16,923 bases of DNA from Bacillota bacterium (lineage in GTDB: Bacteria > Bacillota > Clostridia > Christensenellales > Borkfalkiaceae), in the NCBI GenBank assembly GCA_003343805.1, contig QAKM01000014.1, positions 1 to 16,923 on the forward strand, in the 5' to 3' direction. Below, piece by piece: positions 7,552 through 15,298 of this stretch. A program made the translations under genes and the position numbers. The notes below the pieces were generated by a model. It was not told the origin of the DNA. It worked only from the letters and a program-made list of their open reading frames with translations, and ran no database searches. How positions within the stretch are numbered: the stretch's first letter is position 1; each line of letters starts with the position of its first letter.

Positions 7552-7575
7552 TCATGGCAAATGTTCTGCCATCAT
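7552..7575 (-). CDS. Possible seven-codon minicistron before the flippase
   Basis: GGAGG (7578-7582) is followed by ATG-ATG and a seven-residue frame (MMAEHLP) ending at TGA 7554-7552, ten bases before the flippase ATG. The flippase itself lacks a good ribosome binding site, so ribosomes may load here and reinitiate. It could also be a chance arrangement. Confidence 0.25.
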   Translation of the reverse strand: MMAEHLP

Positions 7576-7594
7576 TTCCTCCGTTAAGATATAT

Positions 7595-7624
7595 ATATTA
7601 CATACTTTTATTTTCTATCGGCAA
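7595..7624 (-). promoter_or_regulatory. Candidate internal promoter upstream of the flippase
   Basis: The minus strand has TTGCCG (7624-7619), an 18-base spacer and TAATAT (7600-7595), about 50 bases before the flippase start, in the widest gap of the cluster interior. The match to sigma-A is moderate and the surroundings are AT-rich, so chance is possible. Confidence 0.25.
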
Positions 7625-7645
7625 ATAATAGAGTCATATATTGTA

Positions 7646-8809
7646 TCAGCGAAAGCTAATCTTATACTCTATTCGGTTTGCCCCCCCTCGGATGATTTTA
7701 AGTTTTATCAAGCATTCTTTTAATTTCTGCTTATAATATACTTTAGGTGCACACTTTAAAACAGCTTTATAAAATCCTTTATCCAAATTTTCAAAAAAAC
7801 TTCCACGAGTTTCCGGAGCAATGGAAGGATGTCTTAATTGATGGTTCGCCTCTATTGCTTTTTCAACATCAACTTCTTCTAACTTCATCCCAGAATTTTG
7901 AATTAGTGTCACGCCTTTATCCGTCTGGCATAAAATCAAGGATATGCCTTTTCCCTGTTCGCTATCGGGTTGATCACTTCCCCAAGAATCTCCAATTGTA
8001 ACATCCGATACTCTGCCTAATGTTGCATATTGGCATGAATAACAATTTTCTGTGTAGTCTAAAGATTTAAGAAATGCATAGGTATACATATCCTGAACAC
8101 CAGTTGGTGTTATTGTTTTGTATTCATTATCCCTATCTTGCGAAGACAATCCAAAATGTGTTTTGTTTCTGAATCGAATCTCACTTAGCTGCTTGATATC
8201 AACGCCCTTTTCACGCAATGCAAGATTCAAAATTTTCGGTGAAGGTGATCCGTGACAAATCAAATCTACGGTATAAAGATTCTCACTTATATTTGCGGGG
8301 ATTGTCATCGTATAATTTTTAATCGCTGCCACCTGACAGGGCAAGCCAATAAACAGAACCTTATTCCCAACCTTAAGTTTTCTGATAACTTTATCATAAA
8401 TACCAATCGGGTTGCTTTTCACATATTTTGATCCTGCAAAATGAATCAATTCTTCTTTTTTATCCGTTATATCGAATAGGAATTCTCCATTTCTAAACAA
8501 GCAGGCTGCAACATAACCACCATCACTGACGAAGTACTCCATCATCGCAGATGCGGCACCACCAGAGGACGCTTTCGTCCTAACATCATCTGATGACCAA
8601 CCCTCTTTCCAATAAATAGGTTCATTCATGTTCGCTTTGCAATTATTCGGACATATTCGCTCACACGCTCCACAACTAACACACTTACTTTCATCAATAA
8701 CTGCATTATATGCCGACAAATTATCCTGAATTGATATAGCCTCTTTTTTACATTTTCCCACACAAGCCATGCAGCCTGTGCAAGAATTCTTTTTACATAC
8801 AGTTCTCAT
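7646..8809 (-). CDS. Ferredoxin / coenzyme F420 hydrogenase beta-subunit (FrhB) family protein of a polysaccharide cluster
   Basis: The 387-residue cytoplasmic protein begins with two 4Fe-4S motifs, C10-x2-C13-x2-C16-x3-C20 and C43-x2-C46-x2-C49-x3-C53-P. These are followed by the FrhB N- and C-terminal domains (ASSGGAASAMMEYF, KVLFIGLPCQVAAIKN, LICHGSPSP, GDSWGS). Such proteins commonly occur next to polysaccharide pyruvyltransferase genes in Firmicute and Bacteroidetes glycan clusters, as here. Their reaction there is not settled; a redox role on a sugar or in pyruvyl chemistry is inference. The gene starts 3 bases after the GT4 stop with a GGAG seven bases before the ATG. A G7 tract (7681-7687) lies 11 codons before the stop. 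Six or eight G would replace the last residues with shorter tails, so it tunes the C-terminus rather than switching the gene off. Confidence 0.87.
   Translation of the reverse strand: MRTVCKKNSCTGCMACVGKCKKEAISIQDNLSAYNAVIDESKCVSCGACERICPNNCKANMNEPIYWKEGWSSDDVRTKASSGGAASAMMEYFVSDGGYVAACLFRNGEFLFDITDKKEELIHFAGSKYVKSNPIGIYDKVIRKLKVGNKVLFIGLPCQVAAIKNYTMTIPANISENLYTVDLICHGSPSPKILNLALREKGVDIKQLSEIRFRNKTHFGLSSQDRDNEYKTITPTGVQDMYTYAFLKSLDYTENCYSCQYATLGRVSDVTIGDSWGSDQPDSEQGKGISLILCQTDKGVTLIQNSGMKLEEVDVEKAIEANHQLRHPSIAPETRGSFFENLDKGFYKAVLKCAPKVYYKQKLKECLIKLKIIRGGANRIEYKISFR
7681..7687 (-). repeat. G7 homopolymer tract near the 3' end of the FrhB-family gene
   Basis: The coding strand reads CGA-GGG-GGG-GCA. 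G7 gives the tail RGGANRIEYKISFR, G6 gives RGGQTE and G8 gives RGGGKPNRV. All variants stop close by, so only the C-terminal tail changes. Confidence 0.6.
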
Positions 8810-8812
8810 GCA

Positions 8813-9799
8813 TTAACTCCTACTTTTTTGACACAGCATCTTACAGAACTGTTCTAGTCGTTTTACTTCTGCTTCGTAAGAAATTTTATCGAAATCCAAG
8901 TTTTTCATTAAACGTTCATTATTAGGATGCTGAAGTATATATTCAATTTTTTCAGCGATTTCATCTTTATTCATCGGATCGTAAATCACATCATGCTCTG
9001 TAACATTTAACAGTTCCAGAGCCCCCGCCACATTTGTTACAAGAATGCTACATCCACACAGTAAAGCATCAAAAACAGAAAGTGCAAAAGGTTCATAGAT
9101 CGAATTCAAAACATACAATTCGCTTTTCGTCATTTCTTCATAGAGTTGTTTCTGTGGAACCAACCCTTTGAATTCGATATTTTTTCCTTTTGGCAAATCA
9201 TCAGGATGATAAAGATGCCCATAGACCATCAGTTTTTTACTATCATCTAGCTTTGCTACGGCATTTGCAACAACTATATTATTTTTCAGCTTCCGATCCC
9301 CACCTACAGCTATTACTCGTCCTTTTTCCCGTTGTACAGTGACACAATTAATGTCAGCTTTGTCTACCCCGTTATGCAAGTAACTTGTTCGACCCACGCA
9401 AATAGGATACTTCTCTTGAATCATTTCACTATAACGTTTTGATACTGGTAAAATTAAATCCGCGTTAGTAAGAAAATACTTTTCGTATTTCAGAGCTTTC
9501 TTATTGACTGGCATCTGATTCAATGAAAATTCAATTTCATTACAGCCATGCATAATGTATATGGTTTTCTTACCGAGGAACTTCCCAAGCTTTGAAGAAT
9601 ACATTCCAACTTTTGACAAACCGGAAACAACAATAACTTCACAAAAAAGCGTCTTAATCACTGAATTCAAATACTTACATAACTTATTATTACTAAACGA
9701 AGTACAAAAACTCGATGATAGATGTTTCACAATTCCCTTATTCACATTTGCTGGTCCTGTATTTTCATTTGTATTACCAATAAATAAATATTTTCTCAT
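8813..9799 (-). CDS. Glycosyltransferase family 4 (GT-B fold)
   Basis: The 328-residue enzyme should transfer a sugar from a nucleotide donor to the growing lipid-linked repeat unit at the cytoplasmic face. GNTNENTGPANVNKGI near the start fits the acceptor-side loop, YIMHGCNE (81-88) the second strand region, and IYEPFALSVFDALLCG (234-249) the GT4 donor-site E-x7-E region. In that motif the second acidic residue is Asp (E236, D244) rather than the usual Glu, a conservative change. The ATG follows immediately after the TGA of the upstream pyruvyltransferase gene (TGAATG), so translation is probably coupled. The sugar specificity cannot be inferred. Confidence 0.86.
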   Translation of the reverse strand: MRKYLFIGNTNENTGPANVNKGIVKHLSSSFCTSFSNNKLCKYLNSVIKTLFCEVIVVSGLSKVGMYSSKLGKFLGKKTIYIMHGCNEIEFSLNQMPVNKKALKYEKYFLTNADLILPVSKRYSEMIQEKYPICVGRTSYLHNGVDKADINCVTVQREKGRVIAVGGDRKLKNNIVVANAVAKLDDSKKLMVYGHLYHPDDLPKGKNIEFKGLVPQKQLYEEMTKSELYVLNSIYEPFALSVFDALLCGCSILVTNVAGALELLNVTEHDVIYDPMNKDEIAEKIEYILQHPNNERLMKNLDFDKISYEAEVKRLEQFCKMLCQKSRS

Positions 9800-10912
9800 T
9801 CAATCACCTATATTTTTTCTTAAATATTGCAAGGTTTTCTCTTTTTCCCTTTCTATGATATTTTGAAAGTTTTTCATATCCTTTTTCATTTTATATTTCT
9901 CATCAAGTTTTGAAATCTCCATCACCATATGTTCTTGCATTTCGATTTTTTTCAATAAATCGCCCAACTTATTTCTATTACTTTCTCTAACTAATACTGC
10001 GAATTTTTTTGAATATTTTGAAGCAAAAATTGTTCCATGAAAGGTATCAGTAAACACAAAATCTGCCCTTGCAAACATCTTCAAACATTGAAACGGAGAG
10101 CATACAATATAATTTTCAATCCAAAACTGTGGTGCACCAACCGCCACAGGTGTCAAACAATGTTTTCTGCAGAACTGAGTAATCTCTCTTATTTCTTCTC
10201 GAGTATGAATTCGATTGTAATATGAGTAAATCACACAATAGTGTTCTGGTACTCTAGGCATTTCAACATCTTCAAGCTCATCGTCAAAATTATAAATTAG
10301 AACAGGATCAAGATTGTCTTCAATATCTGCATCTGTAAGACTTGCAACAAAATCATGTGTATTCTGATCTCGCGTGGAAAAAGAAGCTACACCTTTAAAA
10401 GCTTCACTTATACGTTTAGCTACTTTTTCCGGCAAATCTTTGTAGCTTGTTGAACCGCACGAAGCCGCATAAGTAATAACCCGATTTGCTTCTGGAACGT
10501 TTCCAAAAAGGTGAGATGTAAATCCCCATCCATTTGTATTTAAGCAGTTGAAAACTTCATCACTGCCTATAATGCATAGATCATATTTATTGCTCTTCTT
10601 TTCGGTTTCTAAACAGTTTACTCTAAACTCATTGAATAATTGATTTTGTTGATTGCTCTTTATTTTTATTATAAAACGATTTAATGTGTATTTGTCTATT
10701 TTACTTATCTTTCCAAAAAGTCCGTCCCTTTCTCTCTCTGCAACATACTGTTGCCTGATTCCATTTAATAAATTGTTATCTTCTTCGTTAGGTGCGATAT
10801 CCAAAAATTCAACTTGTACATTCATTTCCTCAAGTATTCTCTTTAAAGCAAATGATTGAAGTAACGATCCCATATTGTCAACCATCTGCATTGATAAAAT
10901 GCATACTTTCAT
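9800..10912 (-). CDS. Polysaccharide pyruvyl transferase family protein
   Basis: The 370-residue protein belongs to the PS_pyruv_trans (CsaB/WcaK-like) family, which adds ketal-linked pyruvate from phosphoenolpyruvate to sugars. Visible family features are MVDNMGSLLQSFAL (10-23), GSDEVFN (116-122), SFSTRD (177-182), LDPVL (201-205) and FTDTFHGTIFASK (287-299), where the conserved His is H292. It lies directly upstream of a GT4 gene and one gene from the FrhB-family gene, a pairing typical of such clusters. A weak GGATAA precedes the ATG. Members in such clusters sometimes act as unusual glycosyltransferase-like enzymes, so the pyruvyl reaction is the best guess rather than shown. Confidence 0.88.
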   Translation of the reverse strand: MKVCILSMQMVDNMGSLLQSFALKRILEEMNVQVEFLDIAPNEEDNNLLNGIRQQYVAERERDGLFGKISKIDKYTLNRFIIKIKSNQQNQLFNEFRVNCLETEKKSNKYDLCIIGSDEVFNCLNTNGWGFTSHLFGNVPEANRVITYAASCGSTSYKDLPEKVAKRISEAFKGVASFSTRDQNTHDFVASLTDADIEDNLDPVLIYNFDDELEDVEMPRVPEHYCVIYSYYNRIHTREEIREITQFCRKHCLTPVAVGAPQFWIENYIVCSPFQCLKMFARADFVFTDTFHGTIFASKYSKKFAVLVRESNRNKLGDLLKKIEMQEHMVMEISKLDEKYKMKKDMKNFQNIIEREKEKTLQYLRKNIGD

Positions 10913-10966
10913 TTATCCAATAGCCCTCACTTAATCGTTTATCCACTATATGTTATTGATTCTAAT

Positions 10967-12121
10967 CTATACTTTAGAATTATCTAAAACTATGTCATCA
11001 GCAATTAAATAAAAATATACGAAGCTACTATATACCTCCAACATCTGTGATTCACAGAAAGAATAAATTGCAAGAAGCAGAGCCACAGACATTATCATAT
11101 AATTATGACGTTTGATAGCTTTTTTCATCAACAGAATATAACCTATTAATATAATAACTGTCGGAATAAAGCCCATAACCAATAGAGTTGCCATATAGCT
11201 GCAATCACATGTAACGCTCCAGTTATACCATCCATGAATATTATTATAAATTGTTCCTGAATTATCACTCAGTGTTACATTTTGACCAAATAACTTTATC
11301 CCAAACTTGTTGAGAGCATAATAATTTAAAAATAATCTATTTGTAAAAACTAGATCAAGTGTTTTCAATATACTACTGGTTTCAAGAAATCTTGCAGACA
11401 GATATGTGAATAGCATTACCAATAACTGGCTATATGTCATTAGAAATTTTGGAACCTTACTATACCATGTCCGACTCATTATTTTTTCACTAAACACCAT
11501 AACAAATGGTATTGAAAATATTACGATAGTAGATGTTTTACTGTCTGTAAGTAAAAAAGTTATCAATCCGCTTAATTCAATTCCTATATAATGAATAGGT
11601 TTCAGTTTTCCCGCCTTCTCAGATACCCATAATAAAATAATAATCATTAATAGCTGAGCTGTTACATTCGGATGGCCAAACCCAAGACCGCTAACTCCGC
11701 GTCTCGATAATCCAGAGTTAGAAATTCCAATCACGAACAGGAAAACCCCTAATCCCAAAACAAATGTCAATGCTTTTCGACAGACATTTAAAATTTTTCT
11801 ATATGGTATATTCTTTGATGCAATTATAAGAAGAAAGCCTTTAAAGTAGGCTGCTTGACCGCTAACAATATATCCTATAAGCAACAGTATCCCAACAACA
11901 AGAAACACCATTAATTCTTTTAAAGAGTATTCTTTTTGTGCGATAATATAGATCAATCCACCATACATAGGAACTTGCACAAAGTCAATAACTGTTCCGA
12001 GAAAATCCATCTGTGAAAACACATATATCGTTGTTAGTTTATTCATAAAAATTAACAAAAATAATATTATATATATAAGCTTTGTTTTCCTAAAATTCAT
12101 CTTTTCTATCGCTAGTGCCAT
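10967..12121 (-). CDS. wzy: Wzy-like O-antigen/capsule polymerase
   Basis: The 384-residue membrane protein has about ten spans. It carries the short polar GFGHPNVTAQ (147-156) typical of Wzy proteins, a large extracellular loop (about 270-310, with NNIHGWYNW and CDCSYMATLLVMGFIP) and a final hydrophobic pair. It would join flipped repeat units on the outer face of the membrane and fits with the Wzx-like flippase in the same operon. Wzy proteins vary greatly in sequence, so the call rests on topology, motif and context. AAAGGTGATT precedes the ATG at a suitable distance. The gene begins 21 bases after the preceding GT2 stop. Confidence 0.83.
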   Translation of the reverse strand: MALAIEKMNFRKTKLIYIILFLLIFMNKLTTIYVFSQMDFLGTVIDFVQVPMYGGLIYIIAQKEYSLKELMVFLVVGILLLIGYIVSGQAAYFKGFLLIIASKNIPYRKILNVCRKALTFVLGLGVFLFVIGISNSGLSRRGVSGLGFGHPNVTAQLLMIIILLWVSEKAGKLKPIHYIGIELSGLITFLLTDSKTSTIVIFSIPFVMVFSEKIMSRTWYSKVPKFLMTYSQLLVMLFTYLSARFLETSSILKTLDLVFTNRLFLNYYALNKFGIKLFGQNVTLSDNSGTIYNNIHGWYNWSVTCDCSYMATLLVMGFIPTVIILIGYILLMKKAIKRHNYMIMSVALLLAIYSFCESQMLEVYSSFVYFYLIADDIVLDNSKV

Positions 12122-12142
12122 GTTTAATCACCTTTCATTCAC

Positions 12143-13180
12143 TCACCTTGCTTTTATGCTTAGTAGAAGATAGCATAACCCATACTGCTTACTTTTCATC
12201 AAATTAAGCAACAGTTTTCTTGTGAGCTTTTCTTTATCATAATTTTTACGTCTTAACACAGTCTGCAGGTGCTCATCATCCACTATTTCCTTAACTTCCT
12301 GTTTTTTTACATTCTGACTGGCATCAGAAAGAATTATCATCTTCAACGCTGCAATTGTATTAGATAAATAAGGATATGCAATTCTATCTAGCACTGCAAC
12401 ACCGTAGCCATTATTCTCAATCAACTGACAACATTCATTATAAAAATCCTTGATTTTACTATATCGGTCTTTCTTGTACGTATGTGTCAATGATCCCGCA
12501 TTTTCACAATAGAAGTACAATGCTTCGGATAATACTGAAACTCTGTTAACATACTTATAAAGTTCGAGCAACGAATAAATATCCTCTGAAATAATTTCAC
12601 GCTCCGAGACAAATTTCCAAGACGCTTTTCTTATCATATCAAGAGAATACATACTCGCCCAAGCACTCATCCACAAATTTGTTTGTGTGCCATTTTTTAT
12701 ATCTGGACCAATCAAATCTGCCAAAAACGTGTTTCGTACTTCGTTGCCCGAATATGTAACTTTTTCAGTCTTTGGAATAACAGTCTTTCCTGTTTCACCA
12801 TTTGACTTGACATTGCAAAAGCCAAATACTACAATATCCGACTTTTCTTTTGCTGCTAGACTATATGCTTTTTCAATAGCATCCAATGCAATGTAGTCAT
12901 CACTATCAAAAAAACAGATATAATCTCCCGTTGCATTTTCAATGCCTGTATTTCTTGCATACCCCAGTCCAGCATTCTCTTTATGGACAACTTTTATTCT
13001 GCTATCTCTTTTTGCCCAATCCTCACAGAGTGTTGGACAATTATCTGGCGAACCATCATCAACCAAAATAATCTCTAAGTTCTTATAGCTCTGGTTAACA
13101 ATGCTCTTCACACAACGGTTTAAATACTTTTCCACATTGTAGATTGGTAAAATCACCGAGACGACGCCTTTTCTCATCAT
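12143..13180 (-). CDS. Glycosyltransferase family 2 (GT-A fold)
   Basis: The 345-residue inverting glycosyltransferase has the standard GT2 signatures: VSVILPIYNVEKYL (7-20), VDDGSPDN (40-47), NAGLGYARNTG (69-79), the DxD-type FDSDD (91-95) and an ED pair as the likely catalytic base region (E199-D200). It probably adds one sugar to the lipid-linked repeat at the cytoplasmic face. The open frame extends to a TTG at 13198, but GGAGG at 13186-13190 places the start at ATG 13180 (or the adjacent ATG 13177). The gene is intact, unlike the neighbouring GT2, and has no long G tract. Confidence 0.9.
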   Translation of the reverse strand: MMRKGVVSVILPIYNVEKYLNRCVKSIVNQSYKNLEIILVDDGSPDNCPTLCEDWAKRDSRIKVVHKENAGLGYARNTGIENATGDYICFFDSDDYIALDAIEKAYSLAAKEKSDIVVFGFCNVKSNGETGKTVIPKTEKVTYSGNEVRNTFLADLIGPDIKNGTQTNLWMSAWASMYSLDMIRKASWKFVSEREIISEDIYSLLELYKYVNRVSVLSEALYFYCENAGSLTHTYKKDRYSKIKDFYNECCQLIENNGYGVAVLDRIAYPYLSNTIAALKMIILSDASQNVKKQEVKEIVDDEHLQTVLRRKNYDKEKLTRKLLLNLMKSKQYGLCYLLLSIKAR

Positions 13181-13224
13181 GTTTTCCTCCAAGTGCAACT
13201 CATAAGAAACGACGTCCGCTCTTT

Positions 13225-14117
13225 TTAATGATTAGAACAAAACTTTCGCTTCCAACATTTTTGTAAAATCAATCCGGGAATCAAGCAAACCAATGTCAGA
13301 GTTCCATCAGGCGTATCCTTTAAAATGTCCGTAACACTCACGTCTGCAAATTTTCCATAGATGATATACTGTAGAGTAGCCTTCACTCTATATTTTTTCT
13401 TAAACTCTGGCCCCATAAATTCTTTTGCCCTGTTCATGCAACCGATAGGCGATTTAATATTATTGAGCCTTCTATTTTTCGTAAGCCCATCATTCTGATA
13501 GTTTCCTATATAGATTGCTTTGTTAATGTGAACCATCATGTATTTTCTTGCCATTCTGACCCACACGATATCTTCCCCAAGAAATCTTTCACCTTGATAT
13601 TCCGGGAACGGAAACTCTTTCAGACATGCCGTCTTAAACACTTCTGCCTTATCTGCCATTGTGTCATCCGAATTCACTCTAGCTTCTGTGTATGATGCTA
13701 CTCTTTCATTCGGAACAAATTCTTTCCCATTTACATTCCCATCGGGATACGCTCTTAAAAACGCATAGCCACAGATGTTCTTTTCATCCTCATACCTTCT
13801 GTGATAACGCAACACAGTCTCAACTGCATCCGCCGTTAGAGTGTCGTCTGAATCCACAATAAAAGTCAATTCTGATTCGATTATCTTAACTGCATAGTTC
13901 AAGGCCGTATGCTTACCACCATTTTCTTTGAAAAAATATCGAATCGGAAAATCAGAATCTGATAGCCACGCTTTCACAACCTCATGGGTGTTATCCTTGC
14001 TCCCGTCATCTACAATGACCCATTCGAAATCTTTGCAAGTTTGATTTTTCAATGAGTCATACAGTTGTGACAGTTCCCCCCCCGGTTGTAAGTAGGGGTT
14101 AAGATTGTCAGCTTCAT
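13225..14117 (-). CDS. Glycosyltransferase family 2, phase-variable, out of frame here (OFF)
   Basis: The body has GT2 motifs (WVIVDDGSKDNT, ENGGKHTALN, FIVDSDD, GEDIVW), but in its own frame it lacks the normal N-terminus. The proper start is ATG 14117, overlapping the radical SAM stop as TGATG, with GGAG eight bases before it. From there the frame reads MKLTILTPTYNRGG and hits a G8 tract (14076-14083), then stops after 22 residues. With 9 G (or 6) it continues as RGGELSQLYDSL and gives a complete 297-residue GT2, with DDGS at 37-40 and DSDD at 89-92. The longest frame lacking the proper start (from 14151) runs over the radical SAM gene in another frame and is not the real N-terminus. The exact rebuilding of the LTPTYNR consensus makes this the clearest frame switch in the window. 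Confidence 0.88.
14076..14083 (-). repeat. G8 homopolymer tract after codon 11 of a GT2 gene
   Basis: The coding strand reads AAC-C-G8-AACTG. Nine G joins the start codon frame with the enzyme body; eight G leads to TGA at 14051-14049. Candidate slipped-strand switch, one base from ON. Confidence 0.8.
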
Positions 14118-15298
14118 CACTTCTTCTCCATCTGCTGTGCGATATCAGCATCCACGATTTCCTCGCCGGTCTTATGCTTCAGCTGCTCCTTGCTCGCCTC
14201 ACTCAGACCATTGTTGATCACACAGTTCATATCGCAGGTGCTACACTTGTCGAGTTCTTCTTTGGTGACTTTACCGTCACGGTAATCACGGCAGATCTTC
14301 AGCTCGTACATGGAGTACGGGTGCTTGGTAAACAGTGCCTTAAACTTATGTACCAGAACCCAAGTAGCAGGCTTCCAGATGTACTTGTGCATAGCCGGGG
14401 AAACAGAACCGATCATCCAGCAGTCACGGTCGCAGCAGCGAACCTTCTTGCGCACTTCCTCTGCCTGCGGGCTGTTCCACAGCTCGTCCCAGCTCTGAGT
14501 GTTCAGGTTGCCCATAACTTCCTTGTCCTTGGTACCATTACAAGGCATGACATCGCCATACGGATCGATGAAGAAGGTATCAAAGCTCATGTCACAGGGC
14601 AGCAGACGCTTCTGACCGTAGATGTAGTTGATCAGACCGTGGTTGAAGTAAGCGCGGAACCATTTCTTCGGACTGTTGCTGCGGAGCAGTTCGTTGACCA
14701 GATTCTCGAAGTTCTTGGCAACCATCGGACGGTCATGAATGATGTTCTTCGCCTCAACAAAGTAGAAGCTGTTATGCAGAGACGCAGTTGCAAACTCCAT
14801 GCCCATCTCGTTGGAAATCTTGTACAGAGGAACGAGGTCAGGAGCGTTTTTGTCCTGAACAGTCATGCCGAAGCCGACATCCTTCATACCCATCTCACGC
14901 AGCTTCTTCAGCGTGCTATAACCACGCTGGTAGCCGTTCTGCAGGCCACGGATCTCATTGTTGGTCTGCTCCAGACCCTCGATGGAAATACGGATACCGA
15001 TCTGCGGGAATTCCTTGCACAGATCCACAATGCGGTCTGTGAAGAAACCGTTGGTCGAAATGACGATACGGTCAGACTTCTTGTACAGTTCGCGCACAAT
15101 ATCCTTCAGGTCAGTACGGATAAAAGGTTCACCACCGGTGATGTTCGTGAAGTACATCTTCGGCAGCTTTTTGATGGTCTCAATACTAATTTCTTCTTCC
15201 GGCTTGGAAGGTGCCTTATAACGGTTGCACATGGAGCAACGAGCGTTGCAACGGTAAGTAACGATGACCGTACCATTTAACTTCTTTTCTTCAGACAT
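14117..15298 (-). CDS. Radical SAM protein with SPASM-like C-terminus
   Basis: The 393-residue protein carries the radical SAM cluster motif C17-x3-C21-x2-C24, GGEP (55-58) for SAM binding, and C-terminal cysteines resembling SPASM/Twitch auxiliary clusters: C235-x12-G-x4-C253, C288/C289/C293 and C352-x2-C355-x3-C359. Such enzymes modify peptides or proteins, or act on sugars and other small molecules. The setting in a glycan cluster, with no precursor-peptide gene seen nearby, favours a sugar or lipid-linked substrate, but this is inference. AGGAGA (15306-15311) before ATG 15298 fixes the start; the frame also extends to 15319. It overlaps the in-frame end of the acyltransferase by eight bases and the GT2 start by one base. 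Its codon use is GC-rich, and a long shadow frame lies on the other strand. Confidence 0.88.
   Translation of the reverse strand: MSEEKKLNGTVIVTYRCNARCSMCNRYKAPSKPEEEISIETIKKLPKMYFTNITGGEPFIRTDLKDIVRELYKKSDRIVISTNGFFTDRIVDLCKEFPQIGIRISIEGLEQTNNEIRGLQNGYQRGYSTLKKLREMGMKDVGFGMTVQDKNAPDLVPLYKISNEMGMEFATASLHNSFYFVEAKNIIHDRPMVAKNFENLVNELLRSNSPKKWFRAYFNHGLINYIYGQKRLLPCDMSFDTFFIDPYGDVMPCNGTKDKEVMGNLNTQSWDELWNSPQAEEVRKKVRCCDRDCWMIGSVSPAMHKYIWKPATWVLVHKFKALFTKHPYSMYELKICRDYRDGKVTKEELDKCSTCDMNCVINNGLSEASKEQLKHKTGEEIVDADIAQQMEKK

Noticed and set aside
10037..10225. Assorted short plus-strand open frames across the cluster
   Set aside because: These lie antisense to well-supported minus-strand genes, lack ribosome binding sites and show no family features.
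13225..14151. The GT2 frame beginning at 14151 taken as the true protein
   Set aside because: It begins with a GT2-unlike sequence (MLISHSRWRRSDEAD) read out of frame within the radical SAM gene. The genuine start with LTPTYNR lies at 14117 in the frame joined by a one-base change in the G tract.
14105..15280. Long 391-codon open frame on the plus strand
   Set aside because: It lies wholly antisense to the radical SAM gene, whose cysteine motifs and ribosome binding site are clear. It arises from that gene's GC-ending codons and has no recognisable family features.
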